From Cololabis saira (lineage: Eukaryota; Chordata; Actinopteri; Beloniformes; Belonidae), in NCBI RefSeq assembly GCF_033807715.1, contig NC_084609.1:35447350-35511349 (forward strand): a stretch of 64,000 nt of DNA. Direction: 5' to 3'. This document shows, piece by piece, positions 1 through 10,800 of this stretch. The notes beneath the pieces were generated by a model, which made no database searches, had not been told where the DNA came from, and worked only from the letters and a program-made list of their open reading frames with translations. Numbering within the stretch: position 1 is the stretch's first letter; each line of letters opens with the position of its first letter. The position numbers were made by a program, and so were the translations under genes.

Positions 1-178
1 CCGCCGTGGCCCGCTTCCCCCGCCGTGGCCCGGTTCCTGATGTGCAGCTCTACATGAACCAGTGGAACTCTTGTTCACACACCTCTGTTGTGCTTGTGTG
101 ACGTAAGTTTGGTTCCTGGTGGAACATCAGTTCACACGTCGTCGACATGACTAAAATATCTGTGAGGGAGGAACTTAA

Positions 179-300
179 AGGGGACCTACAATGAAAAACA
201 CGTTTTTTCTTGCTTTAACATACATAAAGTGGTCTCCCCTCAGCCTGCCAACTCAGAGAAGGAGGAAAGCAACCAAATTCTTCAGTGTCTGTACAGCCGA
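179..300 (+). mobile_element. truncated copy of TTAA-flanked element (AGGGGACCTA family)
   Basis: TTAA followed by AGGGGACCTA, the same terminus and first ~120 bp as the elements at 27539 and 47560. The right end is missing. Confidence 0.7.
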
Positions 301-374
301 GCAGTGATGATCCGAGCTGGTCACTTCCTGTCTGGCTGCATCACCCTACAACATTATCACCAGAGCTTTTCCTC

Positions 375-1155
375 GAGTTAAAAAGTCAGAAAGTTTAGGT
401 TTTAACTTCCAAACCAGTAAATGAATGAAGAGTTTTACAGTTTTATTCTGCTCATTTGCATATTTTAAAATCCGAGTCGTTTTCTTTGGAAGTTTTTAAG
501 TTTTTATGTCATATTTGTTGTTTATAAAGTTAAAGTTAAAGTTAAGTTTATAAAGTTATAAGAACGTGGTTTTTGCTTCCAAATCAGTAAATTAATGAAG
601 AGTTAACAGTTTTATTTTGTTATTTTGCATATTTTTTTAAATTCAGAGAATCTGAGTCGTTTTCTTTGGAGGTTTCTACTTCACATTTGTTGTCTTTAAA
701 GAGTTTATAAAGTAAAAAAAAATGTTTTTTGCCTTCAAATGAGTAAATTAATGAAGACTTTTACAGTTTTATTCTCTTCATTTGCATATTTTCAAATATG
801 AGTTGTTTTCTTTGGCTGTTTTTAAGTTTATACATCACATTTGTTGTTTATAAAGAGTTTATAAAATCAGAAATTTTAGGTTTTCTAGTTTCCAAATCAG
901 TAAATTAGAGTTAAAAGTTTTATTCTGTTATTTTGAATATTTTTTTTTTTAATTCAGAGAATCTGAGTCGTTTTCTCTGGAGGTTTCTTAGTTTTTACAT
1001 CACATTTTTTGTTTATAAAGTACGAAAAAAATGGTTTTTGCATCCATTTCACTAAATTAATGAAGAATTAACAGTTTTATTTTGTTCATTTGCCTATTTT
1101 TAAACCTTTTTAACTTTCTACGTCACATTTGTTGTTTATAAAGTTAAAAACCTTG
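375..1155. repeat. tandem repeat, ~155-170 bp unit, 5 copies
   Basis: The phrase CCAAATCAGTAAATTAATGA recurs near 409, 578, 733, 890 and 1043 (degenerate in places), followed each time by a CAGTTTTATTCTG, TTTTCTTTGGAGG and TTGTTTATAAAG core. Confidence 0.8.
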
Positions 1156-1194
1156 TGTTTACTGTTCATCTGTGTATCTTAGTGCTACACTGGT

Positions 1195-1335
1195 GTGTTG
1201 TGGGTCGTCTCTGCAGCCCTGCGGTGACCCGGTGACCCGTCCAGGGTGCACACGTTCCTGACACCCGAGGGTGGCTGGGATGGGCTCCGGCGGCCCCCTG
1301 TGACCCTGGATGGACCCCAGCCGGGAGCAAATGAT
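1195..1335 (+). repeat. retroposon-tail-like sequence
   Basis: GCGGTGACCCGGTGACCCGT and GGCTGGGATGGGCTCCGGCG resemble the tail shared by many teleost non-LTR elements. Family not decided. A poly-C run follows at 1541-1562. Confidence 0.4.
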
Positions 1336-2416
1336 GTCTAAGTCCCATGCATGTGCAGAGGGGGGGCGGAGGGTGCTCAAGCACCAAGTGCTCAAGTGCC
1401 CTTCTGTCAAAGGCCTTTTTTTTTCAAAGGCCTTTAAAAAACAGCTTTTGATTTTCAAGTGTGGACCTATCGTGCCCTTCATTCACCAATATCATCTGAA
1501 GATTAATAATAATTCAGCTAAATAAAATGATATGATGACCCCCCCCCCCCCACCCCACCCCCCGGTACCGGTATGGTTTGCAGAAGTAACATTATGTGCA
1601 GATTACTTGTGTGTAGTTGTTGCTGTTGTTGCAAGTTACTATAACAACAACAATGCTTTGCAACTGCGCGACATGTATCTTATTAGTAACTAGTCGCCAT
1701 TAGCCGCTCACTGACAGAGAGAGGTATAGAAATGCAGCTGCTCGTCTCTCCAAGTCTTTCTGCCCACCGTTAGAGATCATGTGATTTCATTTAAAGCAAT
1801 TTAAATTAAGTTGCAATCCCCCACTTGGCTGCGTGTATGTGTGTGCGTGCATGCACAGGTACATGTTTTATTTGCATCAGATATTTATTTTATTCATCAG
1901 GATATTTAATTGTGCAGACATGCCTCATAAGGAGAGGAGGTGGAGAAAGAGGGAAGAGGAGTGAGGCTGCTAAAAGCAGCAGGTAGCACATGTACCAGTT
2001 ATTTATGTTGATTCAGATCTGTAATGTTTTTTCTGTCATTACTTTAGTTTGGATTAGTGGGTATCCAGAGTAGACTTATTGTAGTTTTGTATTTTTCTAG
2101 TTTCAGTACTAGTTTTAGTTTGTTATTATAATACGGGGTATTTGTTGTGGGTAAGGTTTAAGAAGTTCAGAGCAGGTATTACAATACAAAACACAACAGT
2201 GTTTTGTATTGTAATGTAACACAAATGTAACAAAGTTATTGTAGCAAAGTGTTAAAGTTGTGTTCCATGTGTCCCTTTTTAAATTTCAGCACCTGCCCCT
2301 GATAAGGTCTCTGCACGTCCCTGCTAAGTCCACAAGACAGGCTGGTTGAATAGAAACTGATGAGTGTGGAGCATCTTAGACGGTTCGAGCCCCCTACACA
2401 CACACAGCCTCTCAGG

Positions 2417-3148
2417 CAGTACTGGAGTTGAGGGGGGATGAGGGGGGATGGCATCCCTCCTGAAATAAAAACGGTCCAAATCATCCCCCCTGAAAAACTG
2501 CCATGTCATTTCATCAATGAATGTGGTTTACTGCTATTTCTACATTTAGAGTCATCACCAGAAAAATAACACCAGAAAAATAACTTATTTGACAATTTTC
2601 ACCTGTTTCAAGTAAATTTTCTTGAAATAAAAAAAATCTGCCAGTGGGACAAGATTTATCTTCTCATTACAAGCAAAAAAATCTTCCACTGGCAGATTTT
2701 TCTACTTATTTTAAGTGAAAATCTACTTGAAACAGGAAAAAATTGTTGTTTTTTCCAATGATGAGTCTGGTTTTAAGTGTAATGAGATTTTTTTACTAAA
2801 ATGAGACATTTTAACTAGAAATAAGACAAATATTCTTGTTAAGATTTTGAGTTTTTGCAGTGATCCATTTTACTAATCCTGTGAAGGACAGAGTCATATT
2901 GATAAGTTCAGAAAACTGTTTTTTATCGTTGTGTTTTGATGTATTTGATGTAAGCCCAGTGGATATTTAAAGCTTACAGAAGGCTGTATTTAACTGCTGC
3001 TATGTCATTCCTGCAGTATTTCTGCAGCTGTTTTGGTCAGTGCTATTATTTGTAATATATTATATTATTTGTAATCAGCACAAATTATCTGTCCCCATAA
3101 AATCCACCATCCCCCCTGATTTTTTTTTTTTTTACAACTCGAGTACTG
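2417..3148. mobile_element. non-autonomous DNA element, CAGTACT termini, copy 1
   Basis: Begins CAGTACTGGAGTTGAGGGGG and ends CAACTCGAGTACTG, inverted termini of about 14 bp. About 90% alike to the copy at 58940-59666 along its whole length. The interior has a hairpin built on AATCTGCCAGTGG and its complement. No clear target duplication. Confidence 0.8.
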
Positions 3149-3269
3149 CCTATAGGGACCCCCCCCACTAACACCTGGAGCAGGTAAGAAGGTTGTCATG
3201 CATTAAAGGGGGTCTGCACCCCTGAGACCGGAGGACCTGCCCTAACCCCCCCTCCATCACCATCACCAG

Positions 3270-4250
3270 GGTGCCTGGACCAGTGCCGAGCGGAGCTCCT
3301 CACCCAGAACAGCAGGTTGAGCGCGCAGAGCAGGCAGCGCAGGCACCTCACCGCGTCCTCCCGAGCCATCCCGACCTCAGCCGAGCCCGGGGCACCATGG
3401 CACCATGCTCAGCGCACACACGCTCCCCCGCGGACCCGCTCACACCCGCAGGAGCCTCCTCTGTGGAACTGGCCCCGTGCGTAAAACCCGCATTCCGCTG
3501 CGCGCTCCGGCACAGCAGCAGAAACAGCAGCAGTTCGCGGTTGGATCCGTGCAGTGAAGTGAAGCAGCTCCGTGGAAAAACTCTGACACAACAGGTGGTT
3601 TCTCACTTCCCTCGGTCCAGGTCCAGCTGGGCTGATGATGCAGGAGCTGACACTTCTCCCACATCAATCATCACCCACTTAGCGCGGCGCGGAGCGGCTC
3701 GGGTTCAGCCCCGCTTTTCTTTTTCCAAACGCAGAAGCTGCGGCTCCGTCGTGCGGAAATCCAAAATCACAACAGTATCCAAGCTGAAGCTGAAGCAGAA
3801 GCAGAGACACGACCCAGGGCGGAGAAACGAGCCACATCCACGGATCCACGGATCCTCCTGGCGCCCTCCCCGGCTCTGGAAGTCCGTCCTGCGGCGCGTA
3901 AAGGCTCCAGACGGACAGACGGACGGAGGGACAGGCGGCCCGTCCCGCGGCGGCTTCTTCCTAATTAAATGCCTGCAGCAGCAGAAGCCTCTCTCCCCCT
4001 CCTCCCTCCCTCCCTCCCTCCCTCCCGGTCCTGGGGGAGGACGCAGGAATGTGTCCGCCTCCAGCCGCAGACCCGCGGGGTCAGCGCGCACACACCGACA
4101 CACACACACACCAGCTTCCTTATTAGGACATTTCACACACTTCCATCCATCGTGGAGGGGAACCGAACCCGCAACTTTAACCAGGTTTATCAACTTTATC
4201 CCACCTGAGGCCGAACCGGGACCCTGCAGGCTCCACCAGGAGGAAACGGT
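3270..4250. promoter_or_regulatory. CpG-rich island upstream of ing3, possible promoter of a minus-strand neighbour
   Basis: A GC- and CpG-rich kilobase in otherwise AT-rich sequence. Its long open frame (381 codons, 3271-4416) is low-complexity and looks like a by-product of high GC. In human, TSPAN12 is transcribed away from ING3 on the opposite strand, so this island could be the tspan12 promoter plus a non-coding first exon. No tspan12 coding sequence was recognised in 1-3270, so this is inference from synteny. Confidence 0.4.
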
Positions 4251-4441
4251 TTATAATAAAGTTCTTTATCTTTATTTTCAGAGAGGATTTCATCAGAAAA
4301 GACATCTTGTTTTGTCTGCTGGCCACCAGATATTAATGTTTGAAGTCTTTACTGTCAGAACCGGAACACGTTATTTAGGGCTACTGGGTAAGAAGAACGG
4401 GACAACCTCGCCGTGACGTCACTCAGACGGTTCCTGTAGTG

Positions 4442-5062
4442 CTTTTTTTTTGTTTGTTTTTTTCAAAAACTTTAATTTCACAAAAACAATGAAGTTTACA
4501 AATTATATATCTTCCACAGAACATAGAAATCACATTTCATGCCAAGGGGGATACGAGTTTACAAGAAAACATTAAAATGAGCACAGATATTAATAGTTTT
4601 GATTGCCTTTTGATTAAGAGAAAATGTACTGTTTGAGCTCATTGTAATAAGCAACAAAAGAGGGTTTTCTATGTGTACATTTACATTTGTCAATGTGAAA
4701 TTTTGCCAACAGTATGATGAGGTTAATAATAAATGTTTCATTGGGTTTTGCCTTAATCCTGTCAAAGTCAAAGAGTCCAAACAGCACATCCCTCCAACAA
4801 AACTTAAATTCTTCTTCAATATTGTTAACAATAAAATTATATATATCAATCTCCTGTAGTTCTTTTGAAAGCTCTTTCCCAAGAACTTTTTGTTTCTTTT
4901 TTTTAAACAAAACTTTATTGAAAATATACAAACTCTCAAAGAGGATAATGGACAAATATCAATATCAATATGCAATATGAAAAGAAAGGAAAATACAAAT
5001 AAAAATGGGGATTCTTGTAAGGAATACAAAAAACAAGGCGCTTTAAGAATTAAAAGGTGCAT
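4442..5062 (-). mobile_element. L1-like LINE ORF2 3' fragment (minus)
   Basis: Minus-strand translation contains WRDVLFGLFDFDR and IINLIILLAKFHIDKCKCTH, the C-terminal region of fish L1-type ORF2. It matches the motif of the + copy at 10996. Frameshifted, with a T-rich (poly-A complement) end near 4442. Confidence 0.7.
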
Positions 5063-6490
5063 ATGAATAACAAAATAAATTAAGCAAATTTAAATTCACA
5101 TAATGGAGCATAGAAAAGGAGAGGAATTATTAAATTAGAATAACAAATAACGAGCAATGTCTAGACTTATTTTATTTGCATTTTTGTTTTATACTCTTTT
5201 GAGACATGTGAAAAAAAATCGTTAATAAAAAAAAGTAACAAAATTATATTAATAATATCAAAAACAGAAAATTCCCAATCCTTTCCCCGGAACTTCTTCA
5301 TGTTGCAAATCAGCAAACAGGCCTTGGAAGATAGAACCCCCCCAGATGTCAATCACAGCTAACCTATGATGCTAATCAATATTACTTTACATTCGTTCAG
5401 ATTCACATTTCAAGTGTCACAGTCAAAACAACATCCACAAAAACTGCTGCCAGAGCTGATGGAGGACCAGCAGAGCTCTGGGACCAGCGGTCACTTGGGC
5501 TGCTGCGAATGGCATCATGGGTAATCTGACGTTGGGTTCCACCTGGAAGGGTCCTGAAAGGATTTTAAGCGATACTCGGTTCCCACGGCTCCATCCTCGG
5601 ACCCGGAGGTCTGTTTGTAAATTAACAACGCAACAAAACACACACTCCATAATAAGTTTGGCTTTGTTCACAGCTCAGAAGTCAACGGTACAACAGTAAT
5701 AAGCAGCAAGAGCCATTACAGATAGTCATTGGCTGCGCCAGCTGTCAATGAAAAGACCATACCCCTAACTTGTTAGTTTATTTCTTTATTTTATTTTACT
5801 TGACGGTAGATTACAGTTGTCATGGAGGTGAAATCTAACTATGGAGATGGAGTCAGTGAGTCAAGCCAGATTAACTCCCCTAGTGGTCAGTAAAGGAACT
5901 TTTCCTGGCAGTAAAAAATATAACCAAATGAAAGAAATATTTAAATTAAGATGCATCTTTCAGCTTTCTGAAAAAGACATTGAATGACATTTAATTTTCA
6001 ACATCTGAGTGAATTTCCTGGGGTATTTATGTAATGTTTATGTCATGTTTTGGCCAAAATACCACAGAAATACTGTGAAACAGCTCTGTTTAAAAAAAAG
6101 TATTTACAGCTCTGTAAGGGGGCGAAGTCCAGTGGACTGTTACTATTAATGTTACTACTACTACTATTTGCTATTCTGCAAGGTGCGTTTGAAATTGGTG
6201 TTACATTTCTGGATTACTCTCTTCAAAATTAAAGGAAATGCAGCAAGAAGTGAAATTGTTCAGAGATAATGACAAAGAGGGTGGATGATTTTAATCTGAG
6301 TCTGTAATGTCAGTGCCCTGCAAATATAAATAAAACAATAAATTAAAACAAAAAGTTTTTCAATTGATAGTTTCCTGGGACGTTTAGAATTGTACCCTCA
6401 AGGACAAAAGATTGTTTTTTTAAATAACGTCCACTTAAATATATGTGTGAAAAAAACACTTGAAATAATTTACTTTTTGTCTTTCCTTCG
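5063..6490. other. AT-rich intergenic, no feature recognised
   Basis: No conserved coding segment, RNA gene or clear transposon end was seen on either strand. 5420-5700 is somewhat GC-richer but has no protein that I recognise. Confidence 0.5.
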
Positions 6491-6499
6491 TATTCAACT

Positions 6500-6720
6500 G
6501 TAATAATTAGTTTATGAATGAATGAATCAATGAATCAATGAATTTATTTCGAACATATATATAAAAAATAAAAATAAACAGTAACATCTTCATATGCACA
6601 TAGGTTAGAAAAAGGAGTAGGAAGAAGTATAACATTTTTCCTAGTTCATACCCCTTTATAACTCTATGAATTTACATTATTGCTATTATTATTATATCTA
6701 CACAATATGCATATAAATAT
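6500..6720 (-). mobile_element. non-LTR retrotransposon 3' tail (minus)
   Basis: (GAAT)n-like tail followed by TTTATTTCGAACATATAT and AAAAAGGAGTAGGAAGAAG, a phrase common at 3' ends of teleost Rex/L2-type LINEs. The orientation puts the tail first. Confidence 0.5.
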
Positions 6721-6869
6721 AGTCTATATCAATACTACGTAAACATGCCTATTACTACATAATTATCCATATAAGTATAAAGAAAATATAAATATTACAT
6801 CAATATATAGAAAATACAAATATTATATAAATATATATAAATATACACTATATAAACTACATAAATATC

Positions 6870-6955
<86 letters not shown>

Positions 6956-6966
6956 TACATATATAT

Positions 6967-7012
<46 letters not shown>
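6870..7012. repeat. (TA)n microsatellite
   Basis: Near-pure TA dinucleotides with short CA/CG interruptions around 6950-6970. Confidence 0.95.
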
Positions 7013-7015
<3 letters not shown>

Positions 7016-7101
7016 CTACATACATAATAAATATATAACATATATTACATAATTATAACCATCCCTCTCAACACATAATATATATATATATATACTATAT
7101 A

Positions 7102-7468
7102 CAGGACTGTCTCAGAAAATTAGAATATTGTCATTTTCTGTAATGCAATTACAAAAACAAAAATGTCATCCATTCTGGATTCATTAAAAATCAACTGAAA
7201 TATTGCAAGCCTTTTATTATTTTAATATTGCTGATCATGGTTTACAGCTTAAGAAAACTCAAATATCCTATCTCAAAAAATTAGAGTATTCGGGGAATCT
7301 TAATCTTAAACTGTAAACCATAATCAGCAATATTAACATAATAAAAGGCTTGCAATATTTCAGTTGATTTGTAATGAATTCAGAATGTATGACATTTTAG
7401 TTTTTTTAATTGAATCACAGAAAATAAAGAACTTTATCACAATATTCTAATTTTCTGAGACAGTCCTG
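7102..7468. mobile_element. palindromic Tc1/mariner-type MITE, copy A
   Basis: Starts CAGGACTGTCTCAGAAAATT and ends in its reverse complement, flanked by TA. The two halves are almost fully complementary (AATATTGCAAGCC / GGCTTGCAATATT), so it folds into one long hairpin. Four further copies at 23463, 27596, 30030 and 46397. Confidence 0.85.
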
Positions 7469-7599
7469 TATAGTATACTATATATAGTACTATATATAGT
7501 ATATATAATACTATATTTATGGTGGTTTTAATTCGTGCAAAGACGTTACAATACGTATTAAACAAAAAAACAAACTACATCTCCCCTGATGCACCCGGA

Positions 7600-7782
7600 C
7601 CATGGCAGGAAAATCCGACGGCGCCTACGCGGGGACCAATCAAAGCGCGAGTAGACGCTGACGTCACGCCCTCTGACGTCACCATTCCGGCTATTTTTTT
7701 CTGTGCAGGACGACGGCTGGCGGCGCCATATTGAAAGAAGAAAATTCTTCCATAAAACGCTGCAAACGTCGAATTTGTCACC
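7600..7782 (+). promoter_or_regulatory. ing3: ing3 core promoter / 5' UTR with twin CRE palindromes
   Basis: CpG-rich stretch directly before the ing3 ATG. It holds a CCAAT box (7636), two perfect TGACGTCA CRE palindromes (7659-7666 and 7674-7681, 15 bp apart) and a YY1-like GGCGCCATATTG (about 7722-7733). No TATA box at a useful distance. The factor assignments (CREB/ATF, NF-Y, YY1) are inferred from motif knowledge. Confidence 0.7.
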
Positions 7783-7810
7783 ATGTTGTACTTGGAAGAT
7801 TACCTCGAGA
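7783..7810 (+). CDS. ing3: ing3 coding exon 1
   Basis: ATG in a good Kozak context (gtcaccATGt), encodes MLYLEDYLE plus one base; donor GTGAGT at 7811. It is the first ATG of the conserved ING3 N-terminus. Confidence 0.95.
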
Positions 7811-10800
7811 GTGAGTATGAGCCCCCGGCGAGGCGGCGAGGCCGCCGCGGGGGGCGGATTGAGCGGTTTTAGCCTGTTTATTGTCCCGGCCGTTAGCCGC
7901 GCCGTTAGCCGCTAACAGGCTAACCGCCCTCTCTTCTTCTTCTCCTCCTCTTTTGTCGGCAGTGATCGAGCAGCTTCCCATGGACCTCCGAGACAGGTTC
8001 ACGGAAATGAGGGAGATGGACCTGCAGGTCCAGAGTACGTAATACATTTATCAACAAAGCCATCCCCAAATCTGTTTTGAATTTGATTTAAAAAGGTGTT
8101 TTAACTAATTCTACTCCTACCAACACTCATTTTCCACAACTTTTGGTTGGTGACTGTGACTTTAATGAGGTTAAAATTCCAACTTAAATGCAATTATTTC
8201 AGACAACTGGGTCAAAATAGGGTCATGTTACAGGACAATTATCCCAAACAGGCTGCAAATCGATATTATAATGGCTTAAACATAAAATAAATATCTCTAA
8301 AAGAACCTTCAGAAGGCTGTGTTTAAGATAAAATAATAATAAAATAATTTTAAAAATACACTACTTTGAATCATTGCTCCAAAAGGTATTTTTATTTTAT
8401 TTTATTAGTTTGCACACAATAAAAGTAACACTTACAATCAAAATAGTAAAACAAATGTGACAGGAGAGGTCAAAAAGCCAACAGGCTTATGCAGCGGACC
8501 TCCCCTCAATTTAGGAAGTAAAACAGTAATTACAAAAAAACACAACAAGACGAAAACTATAAACAAAAAACAAAGAAGGTTAGACTACATACAGTAGTTA
8601 CAGATCATCAACACACAAAAAATAATTGCAACAAAAACTTGTGACATTTTTTAAATGTGAATTAAATGAGATGATGCATTTCTTTTAAAACTCTCTAGAG
8701 AAACAGAGCTTTTGATAATGTGAGATTTGGAGTTCCATATCTGTACACCACGATGTCTGAGGGAATACTGGCCATGTTTGGTTTTATAAAAAGGAAGATG
8801 AAGTCGACTTTTGAAGTCGTGACTCCTCGTCCTCACACTAAAAGATAAATAGATCTGTTTCTTTGTTATAAATAAAAAGCTTAAAGATTAATTTTGTTAT
8901 TTGCAGAAAAAAAGTCACAAATGCAACTGTAGATGCAATTATTTAAGCGTCTTTGAGACCTTTTTAAAAGCGCTCTATAAATAAAATTGATCATTATTAT
9001 TAATTATTGGGTCAAAATAGTAATGTGACAGGATAATAATCCTGAACGCAGCTGGAAATATATATTTAAAACTAAAACATCTCTAAAAAGGACTTTCAGA
9101 GGGCTGTGTTAAAGATAAAGTCAAACAGGAATCCACTACTTTGAATGATACAGACTTTTGAAATCGTGACTCCTCATCCTCACACTAAAAGATGAATAGA
9201 TCAGTTTCTTTCTTATAAATAATATACTTGAAGATGAATTTTGTTATTTTCAGTCATAATTCCAACTCTAAATGCAATTATTTCAGACTACTGGGTCAAA
9301 ATAGGGTCATGTCACAGGAGTACTATCCCAAACACAGCTGCAAATATATGTCAAAATGGCTTAAAAATAAAATAAACATATCTTAAAAGGACTTTCAGAG
9401 GGCTGTGTTAGCACAAATATAAAGTCAAACAGGAATCCACTACTTTGAATGATCGCTACAAAAGGTGGATCTACAGACTTTTGAAGTCGTGACTCCTTGT
9501 CCTCACACTAAAAGATGAATAGATCACTTTCTTTGTTATAAATAAAATGCTTGAACCTGACTGTTGTTATTTGCTGAAAAAAAAACAGTCATGATACCAA
9601 CTTTAAATGCAATTGTTGTGTGAAAACAGGGTAATTTCCTAGGAAAATTATCCCAAACACAGCTGCAAATATATATATTATGTCTTAAAAATAAAATAAA
9701 CATCTCTAAAAAGGACTTTCAGAGGCCTGGGGTAAAGATAAAGTCAAACAGGAATCCACTGCTTTGAATGATCACTCCTGAAGGTGGATCTACAGAATTT
9801 TTAAGTCGTGACTCTTCGTCCTCACACTAGAAGATAAATAGATCAGTTTCTTTGTTATAAATAATATACTTGAAGATGAATTTTGTTAATGTCAGTCATA
9901 ATTCCAACTTAAATGCAATTATTTCAGACAACTGGGCCAAAATAGGGTCATGTTACAGGACAATTATCCCAAACAGGCTGCAAATCTATATTATAATGGC
10001 TTAAACATAAAATAAACATCTCTAAAAGAACCTTAAGAAGGCTGTGTTTAAGATAAAATAATAATAAAATAATCTTAAAAATTCACTACGGGAGAGGGAA
10101 GTCTGGGGATCCCTGCTCCGACTGCTGCCCCCGCGACCCGGACTCGGATAATGCTGTGGACAATGGATGGATGGATGGATGGATGGATGGATGGATGGAT
10201 GAATGATTGCTCCAAAAGGTGGATCTATGATAAATAGATCTGTTTATTTGTTATAAATACAATTCTTGAACCTGACTGTTGTTATTTGCTGAAAAAAAAA
10301 CAGTCATGATACCAACTTTAAATGCAATTGTTGTGTGAAAACAGGGTAATTTCCTAGGAAAATTATCCCAAACACAGCTGCAAATATATATATTATGTCT
10401 TAAAAATAAAATAAACATCTCTAAAAAGGACTTTCAGAGGGCTGTGGTAAAGATAAAGTCAAACAGGAATCTACTACTTTGAATGATGGCTCCAAAAGGT
10501 GGATCTACAGACTTTTGAAGTCGTGACTCCTCGTCCTCACACTAAAAGATGAATAGATCAGTTTTTTCTGTTGTAAATAAAAAGCTTAAAGATGAATTTT
10601 GTTATTTGCAGAAAAAAGTCACAATTGCAACTGTAAATGCAATTATTTAAGCGTCTTTGAGATCTTTTAAAAGCGCTCTATAAATAAAATTGATTATTAT
10701 TGTTATTAATTATTGGGTCAAAATAGTCATGTGACAGGACAATTATCCCAAATAAAGCTGCAAATCTATATTATAATGGCTTAAACAATACGTTTAAATT

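Larger units (their letters stand above)
8100..10790 (+). repeat. tandem/dispersed array in ing3 intron 2, ~300-450 bp unit, direct
   Basis: Repeated module: GACTTTTGAAGTCGTGACTC ... AAATGCAATTATTTCAGAC ... GGGTCAAAATAGGGTCATG ... AAGGACTTTCAGAGGGCTGT ... AGGAATCCACTACTTTGAAT. At least seven partial copies, some with LINE/SINE tail inserts (8395-8870; 10085-10200). The same module recurs inverted at 11605-12303. Confidence 0.8.

Noticed and set aside
1..3270. Coding exons of tspan12 on the minus strand
   Set aside because: I searched for the conserved tetraspanin start (MAREDSVKCLRCLLY-like) and CCG motif and saw none; only repeats are present.
3271..4416. 381-codon + frame in the CpG island
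   Set aside because: Low-complexity, high-GC composition with competing long frames on the other strand and no recognisable domain.
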